NCBI GenBank assembly: GCA_963714425.1
Contig: CAVQOI010000008.1
Coordinates: 554,866 to 618,865, forward strand
Source: DATCYX01 sp963714425
Lineage (GTDB): Bacteria; Chloroflexota; Anaerolineae; Anaerolineales; UBA4823
Direction: 5' to 3'
DNA: 64,000 nt
Shown here: in pieces, positions 24,376 through 31,483 of the stretch
Numbering within the stretch: the first letter of the stretch is position 1
Layout of the letters: the number at the start of each line of letters is the position of its first letter
The notes under the pieces: model-generated
The model's input: the letters and a program-made list of their open reading frames with translations, nothing else
What the model was told of the DNA's origin: nothing
Database searches by the model: none
Position numbers and translations under genes: made by a program

Positions 24376-27347
24376 TGAGAAATCATATTGCCGGCTACGA
24401 ACCCGGTTGCCAGGGCGATCCCCTCCAGCGAGCGCTCTCGAATTGAATCGCAATTGCCTATGGCTCCCCCAGCAACGAATAAATTATCAAACACGCTATT
24501 TCCGTCGGGTAGCACAATGCGAAGATCGCTGCTGATTTGCAAACCAGCCCGGTAGATAGGGTGTCCGTCTGGGGCGAGAAATTGGGTGTTAAACCAGTTG
24601 TGTTTTCCCACCGGTATATTCAAGGGCTGGTTGAAGACAACTTCACGCACGGCACCTGAGTATTCAGCAACGAAACCTCCACCCAGGAAGCCACCAGTTG
24701 CAAGGACAAATGCCCGCGCAGGGTGGGCTTTCATGCGCGCTGCTGCCTCAGTATAGACCTGCAAGACCCGCTTACCTTGCACGATTGCGTTTACTGCATT
24801 CATACCGTTATTAATCCGTACGCCAGACATCTGCAGATGCGCCAGTAGGAGATTGTGCAACCGGATGCCGGGAATTGAAGGCGGCAATGTGGGTATTTCA
24901 AATATGGGTAAACCTAGCTCGCTTTCCAGATCTTCCTTAATCTTTAGAACTCCTCTCATGCCGAGCACAGCTGGTAATCCGACGCGTGAGGAGCCTATAA
25001 GCTCTGGCTTAATCAACTTAGCCATTTCACTTGAAAAGGCTGGATTCTCAAACAATGACGCCAGTACTCGGGGTGTAACAAACCGTTGCGTGCGCAGAGC
25101 AGGGACATCAATCGTCACCCCGCGGGCGGGGATGCCTTGTATAGCCAGATTATCTGCAATCAGCTCAGCATAAAAATCTGGAAACTGGCGAAACCCAACG
25201 ATCAACATGGGATCATGTTTGGATAGATCTCCAGCGATCATCGTCTCTGGGGCGAGACAGGTAGGCCGCACCGTTCCGGTTGCTGAGGGCAAAAGCCAAT
25301 TTGCATTCAAATCTCCATGCAGTGGGTAGCCCGCCTCTGCACACAGGTATTTGAAAGCCTCCAAGGCATCCTGGATTTGATCGATCGACAGGGTGCTATA
25401 GGGGTGCTCAGGATGCTCTCTCTGCAGTTGTTGGATCCCCTTTAATGGCGAATCGAGAAAATCCTGGTGGTCTACAGGGTAATAACCGAGCACATCAATA
25501 CAGCCTGTACCCCAATGCAGCGCACCCCATCCTGCCGTTACCAGGCGCACGTGTTTATTCGAGAGCGCTGATCGCCAGGCAGCGACTAACCCTGCTAAAC
25601 CACCCCCGATGATTAGCACATCTGCAGCGCTGCCTCCAACGACCACAGCGGGTATTTCAGGCTTGGCTATCTGCTCCTTCTGATCCAATTCAGCTTGTAC
25701 TTCTGGCTCAAATTCCTGTGGAGGTGAGTACATTTCAGCCGCCAATTGAGATGCCTCAGGTCCGGGCAGGTGGTCAGCATTAAGAACATTGAGGTAAATC
25801 ATTTCATCCAGGCGTTCCTGTCTCAGCTGCTGCCCCCAAAGAATGGGAAGCAACCCCTTCCACCTCTCCTGGAGAAAATCGCGCAAGGCAACGTTAGTTC
25901 CCTGCACGCGTGGTTTGGTTTGGGCTTGCCCGTTGTTACTTTTTTGGTGGAGCAAACCAGCAACTCGATAAGTACAAAAACCACCCTGACAGGGGCCCAT
26001 CCCCAAACGTACATCCCGACGAATATCGTCGATGGTGTGTGCTCCCTGTTCGAGTATTGCTTTGGTTACATCTTCTTCCGTTGCGAGCTCGCATTCGCAA
26101 ATCAAGCGCCCGTAGGTTTTTTGCGCCTCAATCGTCGCCAATCGCCCACCCAAGACCGGATTTCCTCGATCGCTACCAGGAAGCGCTTCCAGATGCGTCT
26201 TGCATGGACGTACGACTCCCAGCTTCTGGCAAACCAGGTCTACGGTTACCTCAGCCATCTTGCGATAGGTGGTCCATTTTCCCGAGGTAATCGTTACCAG
26301 CCCTTGGACTCCATCTCGCATTTCATGATCGAGTAACACGAAGGCGCGGGTAATCTCGCGTGTATCGCTGACTGCACTCTCCTGATAAAGGGGTCGCACA
26401 CCAGCCCAGGCGCGCAGCATGCGCATGGTCTTAAATCCAGGTACAAGCTTGTCTCCCTCCTCCAGGCACAGGTTTACCTCCCACGGATCAATCGATACCT
26501 GATCCGGATTATCAATTCTCACGTCGGTTGTGCCAATCACACAAACTGTGTGTGCAGGCACCAAGATATCTCCGTCGGCAGGCATTTTGCAGCGGTTAAT
26601 CACAGTATTTACGATGCGGTGATTCATGGCAAGCATGACACCCTTGCCGCCAATGATGGTCAGGTTGATCCCAGCAGTCTGTGCGATCTGCCCAGCCCAG
26701 GCGCCGGATGCATTTACGATGATATCAGCATATATCGCGACATCTTCCATCCGGACCCGGTCGAGGCAGATCGCACCCATCACCCGGCGAGGCGAGTTTT
26801 TTTGATGGATGTCAGTATCCGCTATCAGCGATTTCACTTCGTGGTATTTAAGGATCTTTGCACCATACAGCTGCGCGGAGTTGGCATTCAGATCGGTCGC
26901 ATGGAAAGAATCGGCCGATGCATCTGGAACACGAAAGCAGCGGGTAATGCCCGGATTGAGTTTAGCTTCTTCTCTCAGCATCTGGGGGATTGTAAGCTCT
27001 TCAAGAGGGATGCCAGCTTTACGGCAACCATCGATGAATTGGGCTGCATAGTCAGGGTCGTCCCAGGGAGTGAGCACGAAAAAACCGCCTGTATCTTCGA
27101 TGCACTGCGGCATGATCTTTCGCAAGATACGGTTTTCTTCGATGCATTCTTTGGCAGCAGTTGGATCCTTCACGACGTATCGTCCCCCGCTATGGAGCAA
27201 ACCGTGATACCGGCCAGTAGTGCCGTGCGTCAGATCTGCTTTTTCCACCAGAACGGTGTCAAATCCGCGCATTGCCAAATCTCGGGCAACTCCGGTTCCA
27301 GTCGCCCCACCTCCGATTACCAGCACCTCAGTTTGCAGTTTTTGCAT
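24372..27347 (-). CDS. glpA-glpB: Fused anaerobic glycerol-3-phosphate dehydrogenase GlpA-GlpB
   Basis: A 991-residue single chain. Residues about 1-540 are GlpA: FAD motif VLVIGGGATGTGVARDLA at the N-terminus, GRYHGLLHSGGRY, and a BFD-type Fe-S domain (LICECE near 419, MGPCQGGFC near 452). Residues about 570-991 are GlpB with its own flavin fold (VLIIGGGLAGLVAAW near 578, ending GNCDSIRERSLEGIALATG). In E. coli these are two proteins of 542 and 419 residues, so this is a clean head-to-tail fusion with a linker near 540-570. The complex oxidises glycerol 3-phosphate to dihydroxyacetone phosphate without oxygen. It starts 3 bp after glpK and overlaps glpC by four bases. Confidence 0.92.
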   Translation of the reverse strand: MQKLQTEVLVIGGGATGTGVARDLAMRGFDTVLVEKADLTHGTTGRYHGLLHSGGRYVVKDPTAAKECIEENRILRKIMPQCIEDTGGFFVLTPWDDPDYAAQFIDGCRKAGIPLEELTIPQMLREEAKLNPGITRCFRVPDASADSFHATDLNANSAQLYGAKILKYHEVKSLIADTDIHQKNSPRRVMGAICLDRVRMEDVAIYADIIVNASGAWAGQIAQTAGINLTIIGGKGVMLAMNHRIVNTVINRCKMPADGDILVPAHTVCVIGTTDVRIDNPDQVSIDPWEVNLCLEEGDKLVPGFKTMRMLRAWAGVRPLYQESAVSDTREITRAFVLLDHEMRDGVQGLVTITSGKWTTYRKMAEVTVDLVCQKLGVVRPCKTHLEALPGSDRGNPVLGGRLATIEAQKTYGRLICECELATEEDVTKAILEQGAHTIDDIRRDVRLGMGPCQGGFCTYRVAGLLHQKSNNGQAQTKPRVQGTNVALRDFLQERWKGLLPILWGQQLRQERLDEMIYLNVLNADHLPGPEASQLAAEMYSPPQEFEPEVQAELDQKEQIAKPEIPAVVVGGSAADVLIIGGGLAGLVAAWRSALSNKHVRLVTAGWGALHWGTGCIDVLGYYPVDHQDFLDSPLKGIQQLQREHPEHPYSTLSIDQIQDALEAFKYLCAEAGYPLHGDLNANWLLPSATGTVRPTCLAPETMIAGDLSKHDPMLIVGFRQFPDFYAELIADNLAIQGIPARGVTIDVPALRTQRFVTPRVLASLFENPAFSSEMAKLIKPELIGSSRVGLPAVLGMRGVLKIKEDLESELGLPIFEIPTLPPSIPGIRLHNLLLAHLQMSGVRINNGMNAVNAIVQGKRVLQVYTEAAARMKAHPARAFVLATGGFLGGGFVAEYSGAVREVVFNQPLNIPVGKHNWFNTQFLAPDGHPIYRAGLQISSDLRIVLPDGNSVFDNLFVAGGAIGNCDSIRERSLEGIALATGFVAGNMISQ

Positions 27348-27350
27348 GGA

Positions 27351-28862
27351 TCACTCTACCCAGCCAAATGTGCGCTCGACAGCTTTCAACCAAGCACGGA
27401 AAAGTTCCTGGCGACCCTCGTCGGTCATTCCAGGCATCCACGACTGGTCCGCCTGCCAATTCGCCCGCAGATCATCCTCGCTCTCCCAGAAACCCACTGC
27501 CAGTCCTGCCGCGTAAGCAGCACCCAATGCTGTGGTCTCAGCGACACGTGGGCGTATAACAGGGACACCCAGAATATCCGCCTGAAACTGCATTAATAAG
27601 TCGTTGAAAACCATCCCGCCATCAACCTTTAAAGACTCTAATTTCAACCCCGAGTCTTTCTCCATCGCATCCAGCACTTCTCGAGTCTGGTAAGCAGTTG
27701 CTTCTAAAGCAGCCCGTGCAAGGTGACCTTTGGTGATGAAGCGGGTCATACCGGCGATAACTCCGCGTGCATCTGATCTCCAGTACGGAGCGAACAGGCC
27801 TGAGAAGGCAGGCACAAAATAAATCCCGCCATTATCATCAACCGTTCGCGCCAGATTCTCGATCTCGGCGGAGTCAGAAATCAACCCAAGATTATCTCTC
27901 AGCCATTGCACCAGAGCGCCGGTAATTGCTATCGAGCCTTCAAGCGCATAGTTTGCACGCCGGTCTCCGAATTTATAGGCAAGTGTGGTGAGTAATCCGC
28001 TATGCGATTGCACGATCTCTTCGCCGGTGTTGAGCAGCATAAAACATCCTGTACCGTAGGTATTTTTTGCCTCTCCCACACGAAAGCAAGCCTGACCAAC
28101 GAGAGCAGCCTGCTGGTCTCCCAGATCGCCACACACGGGAATCCGGGCGCCAAACGGACCGTTTTGAGAAGTTGTACCCCAAGAGCGATGATCACTGGAT
28201 GGGACAATACGAGGAAGCATCGCTTGCGGAATGCCGAGAAAATTAAGTATCTCCGGCTCCCAATCGAGCGTTTGTAGGTTCATCAACATCGTACGGGAGG
28301 CATTGGTAACATCAGTGATATGGGCGCCGCCTAGAGGTCCACCGGTTAGCCACCAGATTATCCACGTGTCGATGTTGCCAAATATTGCGTTGCCTTGCTC
28401 GGCAGCTGCACGAACACCGGGTACGTGCTGAAGGACCCACTTGATTTTTGGTCCAGAAAAATAGGTTGATAGAGGTAAGCCTGTAATTGGACGAAAACGA
28501 TCCTGTCCTCCTTCGGTACCAAGCTGATCGCAGATTTCTTTTGTGCGGGTATCTTGCCAGACGATGGCATTGTGGTAAGGCTTTCCGGTATGCCTATCCC
28601 ATACAAGTGTAGTCTCACGCTGGTTGGTGACCCCAACGGCAACGATATCCGTCGATGATACTCTAGCATTGGCGAGAGCTGCGCGCACGACGTCCTGAGT
28701 TCGCTCCCAGATCTCTTCGGGATCGTGTTCTACCCAACCAGGCTGGGGATAAAGTTGTTTATGTTCTTTTTGGGCTATGCTGGCAACAGCACCAGCATGT
28801 GAGAACAGCATGCATCGGGTGCTTGTAGTTCCCTGGTCGATGGCAGCAACGTATTTCGGCAT
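27351..28862 (-). CDS. glpK: Glycerol kinase
   Basis: A 503-residue FGGY kinase. The start AAIDQGTTSTRCMLF is the ASKHA phosphate-1 loop, WQDTRTKEICDQL and the GYAAG-like GAAYAAGLAVGFW near the C-terminus are typical of GlpK, and the catalytic Asp lies in VCGDLGDQQAAL near 246. It makes sn-glycerol 3-phosphate from glycerol and ATP, the substrate of the next gene. ATG 28862 (GGATGGGA upstream) is preferred to ATG 28871. It leads the run glpK-glpAB-glpC-MFS and has no glpF beside it. Confidence 0.93.
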   Translation of the reverse strand: MPKYVAAIDQGTTSTRCMLFSHAGAVASIAQKEHKQLYPQPGWVEHDPEEIWERTQDVVRAALANARVSSTDIVAVGVTNQRETTLVWDRHTGKPYHNAIVWQDTRTKEICDQLGTEGGQDRFRPITGLPLSTYFSGPKIKWVLQHVPGVRAAAEQGNAIFGNIDTWIIWWLTGGPLGGAHITDVTNASRTMLMNLQTLDWEPEILNFLGIPQAMLPRIVPSSDHRSWGTTSQNGPFGARIPVCGDLGDQQAALVGQACFRVGEAKNTYGTGCFMLLNTGEEIVQSHSGLLTTLAYKFGDRRANYALEGSIAITGALVQWLRDNLGLISDSAEIENLARTVDDNGGIYFVPAFSGLFAPYWRSDARGVIAGMTRFITKGHLARAALEATAYQTREVLDAMEKDSGLKLESLKVDGGMVFNDLLMQFQADILGVPVIRPRVAETTALGAAYAAGLAVGFWESEDDLRANWQADQSWMPGMTDEGRQELFRAWLKAVERTFGWVE

Positions 28863-28934
28863 GATTCCCATCCTATCCGAGTATGCATTATGATGCTATC
28901 ACGCAAAGGAAAAACCGTAAACAAGGTTGAATGA

Positions 28935-28976
28935 CGGGGTAGCTGCTCGCTCTGTGTACTGCGATAAGCTACCCCG
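28935..28976 (-). terminator. Long-loop hairpin after the lipoprotein gene
   Basis: CGGGGTAGCT (28935-28944) pairs perfectly with AGCTACCCCG (28967-28976) over a 22-base loop. It lies 56 bp past the lipoprotein stop and before glpK, both on the minus strand. A weak T-rich tract follows. It probably separates the two transcription units. Confidence 0.5.
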
Positions 28977-29031
28977 ATAGGGAGGAAATTCGAGCCTTAG
29001 AAGACCTCAGGCTGCACGAAAAGATGTGTTA

Positions 29032-30216
29032 TCAGTCTCTGCGGATGTGCGCATTCAACCAAAAGGCAGCATCCTCATCGTAATCTCCATTGGCATCCAC
29101 TTCTAGGATGAACTTTACATCCTCGCCATCCAAATCGCTAAGATCGATATTGATGCGTGTGATGTCTCCATCGTATTCTTCATCCCATTCACCTAATTCA
29201 ACGATAGGGCCGTTGCCGATGCGGTAACTCAAGCGGAAAGTGACGTCACAATCATTATAGTCTTTTAGGCAGCCAATATCAGCGATGAAGCGGTCATCAT
29301 CCTCGATCTCAATGGCGGGATATGTGCCTGTTATCCAACCGTCATCTACTTTTTCTGGATTGGTCCATAAAGCCGCCTGATCTTCGGTGCGGTTTTCTTG
29401 CTCAGGTCGAGCTAATCGAATGACAAATCCGGATGTGTCGGAAGATTTGCCCGGGCAATCCAGATCGCCAACTTCGCTTTCCCAATCTGCTGAACAATAC
29501 GCATCCACAAAGCTGAATGCAATTCCCTCGGCAGATTTATCAATCTTGATGCTCACCCAGAAAGTTTTATTCGCTGCAGCACCGAGACCGAAATCCTCGC
29601 CATCGTCGTCTTCCAGCATCCAATCGCCACGGTAAGTTCCGGCGGTTAGCGGGGCAATCAGGTCTACGGACACTTGTATGTTTTCTCCGGGTCTCACATC
29701 TTTATTGAGAGGAATCTCGTCATCTCCACCCATCTGTTCGCCCTTCACGAAGATCAACTGAAAATCCTCATTCCACGTACAAGAACCAGCGTTTTGGAGC
29801 TCCCAGGTCTTGGTGAAAGATGTTCCCGGTAAGTAACTGGTGCCATCCGGGACGGTGACATCCTTAACAAACTTTACTGCTAGGCAAGGCAAGGGCGTAG
29901 GAGTGGGAGGTACTGGAGTTCGAGTTGGTGGGAACGGTGTGGGTGTAGGGAAGAGTGTAGAGGTTGAAGTAGGGGTACTGGTGAATTCTGGTGTATCGGT
30001 TAGCAATACTCCAGTTGGGGTCGATGGGAGGGAGAGAGCAGTCGCGGTTGCGCCTAATGCGCGTTCGGTGAGCTGTACGCTGAGTGTACCAGCAGCAGCG
30101 GTGTATAGATGTCCTTGGTCAACAGGTGTCTCCGGCGCAGATGGCGTAAAGAAATTGCATGCCAGCATAATCATTAGGACTGCTGGTAGTACACTGAGAT
30201 TCTGCAATTTACGCAT
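29032..30216 (-). CDS. Lipoprotein with NBR1-Ig-like domain
   Basis: A 394-residue surface protein. A signal sequence ends at a lipobox-like MLAC (Cys20). A Thr/Pro-rich linker (residues about 65-110, many TPTP steps) leads to an NBR1-Ig-like domain at about 115-235: SFTKTWELQNAGSCTWNEDF with the conserved Trp, then TAGTYRGDWML. The C-terminal 150 residues are rich in Asp and Glu, with repeated DDDG-like loops that might bind calcium. NBR1-Ig domains on Thr/Pro stalks are frequent on the surface of Anaerolineae; their function is unknown. ATG 30216 has GAGGAG about ten bases upstream. Confidence 0.8.
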   Translation of the reverse strand: MRKLQNLSVLPAVLMIMLACNFFTPSAPETPVDQGHLYTAAAGTLSVQLTERALGATATALSLPSTPTGVLLTDTPEFTSTPTSTSTLFPTPTPFPPTRTPVPPTPTPLPCLAVKFVKDVTVPDGTSYLPGTSFTKTWELQNAGSCTWNEDFQLIFVKGEQMGGDDEIPLNKDVRPGENIQVSVDLIAPLTAGTYRGDWMLEDDDGEDFGLGAAANKTFWVSIKIDKSAEGIAFSFVDAYCSADWESEVGDLDCPGKSSDTSGFVIRLARPEQENRTEDQAALWTNPEKVDDGWITGTYPAIEIEDDDRFIADIGCLKDYNDCDVTFRLSYRIGNGPIVELGEWDEEYDGDITRINIDLSDLDGEDVKFILEVDANGDYDEDAAFWLNAHIRRD

Positions 30217-30296
30217 GGAGTATTCTCCTCAAAGCATCACAAAATAATCGAGAGAAGTGTGTTCATAGATGATCAGTCTGGGCATTATGACGCTAA

Positions 30297-30363
30297 GAGG
30301 CGAAATATTGTTCCGCCTCAGCCGCCCCAAGGCATTTTAGCATATTCTTTGTATATTTTAGCA
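30297..30363 (-). promoter_or_regulatory. Leader hairpin and two TGCTAAAAT repeats before the lipoprotein gene
   Basis: On the minus strand the nonamer TGCTAAAAT occurs twice (30355-30363 and 30334-30342), exactly 21 bp apart. Each looks like an extended -10 box (TGnTAAAAT) without a clear -35. A hairpin follows: GAGGCG (30314-30319) with CGCCTC (30297-30302), extendable inward. They lie in the 292-bp gap between fdhD and the lipoprotein. The rest of that gap (30364-30495) can form a weak CACCCAG/CTGGGTG pairing but holds no gene. Confidence 0.4.
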
Positions 30364-30495
30364 CGGCATTCCCTAATAAAAGTGCTAAGGATAAGAATAT
30401 TTACCAAGCCGGGTGGGATATGCTACGTCACCCAGACATGCAGTGTCCATCATCTTGCCTACCTCTTCTGGGTGTGCTTTTAGCTTATATTGATA

Positions 30496-30529
30496 AAAGA
30501 GCCCATTTTCATACGAAAATGGGCTCTTT
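30496..30529 (-). terminator. Perfect 15-bp terminator hairpin containing the fdhD stop codon
   Basis: Bases 30496-30510 pair perfectly with 30515-30529 around the loop ATAC; on the minus strand the stem ends in TTTT. The fdhD stop (30509-30511) lies at the top of the stem and loop, so the last FdhD codons are the upstream arm of the terminator. Confidence 0.85.
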
Positions 30530-31318
30530 CTTGGCTTCATTGAGCGCTTCTTTGAGCATGATGCGATGAGGGTGGGTGTAGATATTGAACCGGTTTCGCC
30601 TGGCATAACCAATCAATGTTATTCCCCGATTTTGAGCCATTGAAATTGACAGAGAGCTTGGCGATGTGCGCGATATCAGGATTGACGCATTCAACCGGGA
30701 GGATTTTTGGAGCATCTCCGAGCTAATGCGTCCGGTGGTTAAGATTATCTTTTTTTGGAGGTGAATGCCTTCTATCAAACAGCGTCCTGCAATTTTATCC
30801 AGGGTATTATGTCGCCCAATATCCTCCGTGACAACCCAGGTGTCTTGCCCATCGGTGAGCGCTGATGTGTGTACGCCGCCTGATACCCGGTATAACTCTT
30901 GCGATTCGAATAATCGATTGATGAGCCCACCGACGCTTTCAGCGGTTATCAGAGCACCATTTTTTACGGGCTGAACCTGCTTATCCTCTTCAACAGATGT
31001 CACCCCGCCAGTGCAACCCGATGTACGCCGCCACTTCTCTGGTTTATCGGCTGGATGGTGAAGCCATACATCGACAGTGTCTCCAGCACTGCAAAGACGA
31101 ACATCCGCTACTTCATCGAATGATGCAATCAATCCTTCGTTGAAGAGAAAGCCGATAGCCATCGCTTCCAAATCAACGGGGGTGCACATGAACGTGAGCC
31201 AATCCTCACCATTCACGGTCAGCGAGACTGGCGTCTCAACTATAACCTCAGCGTCGATTTTCGCACGATTTCCGGGTGTAATCTGATGGAATTTAATGGG
31301 TGATTTTGCTGGTTTCAT
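30509..31318 (-). CDS. fdhD: FdhD sulfurtransferase for formate dehydrogenase
   Basis: A 269-residue FdhD/NarQ protein. FdhD passes sulfur from a cysteine desulfurase to the molybdenum cofactor of formate dehydrogenase. Family stretches include EAMAIGFLFNEGLI, the catalytic loop RRTSGCTGGV near residue 100, VSGGVHTSAL, ITEDIGRHN-like VVTEDIGRHNTLDKI, and LTTGRISSEMLQKSSR. Only one Cys is in the loop, where E. coli has CxxC. No formate dehydrogenase or molybdopterin gene is in the window, so its client lies elsewhere. Upstream 31319-31483 carries a TATAAT (31389-31394, minus) without a good -35. Confidence 0.9.
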   Translation of the reverse strand: MKPAKSPIKFHQITPGNRAKIDAEVIVETPVSLTVNGEDWLTFMCTPVDLEAMAIGFLFNEGLIASFDEVADVRLCSAGDTVDVWLHHPADKPEKWRRTSGCTGGVTSVEEDKQVQPVKNGALITAESVGGLINRLFESQELYRVSGGVHTSALTDGQDTWVVTEDIGRHNTLDKIAGRCLIEGIHLQKKIILTTGRISSEMLQKSSRLNASILISRTSPSSLSISMAQNRGITLIGYARRNRFNIYTHPHRIMLKEALNEAKKEPIFV

Positions 31319-31483
31319 TCATACAGCCTGTGTTGAATAAACAATAAGCTACCAATATTTAGACGGTGTTTCAGTCTTGCTACTAATGATTATACTATAT
31401 GGCAAGCAAGCCAATTGTCGATGAGCTATGAGATACACCGGGAGAGGAACAGATTCTTATATTAGCTTGATCAATGCAGCTAA

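Noticed and set aside
26550..27596. 348-codon plus-strand open frame opposite glpAB and glpK
   Set aside because: It lies wholly antisense to two well-conserved enzymes, has no family resemblance and no ribosome site; chance open frame.
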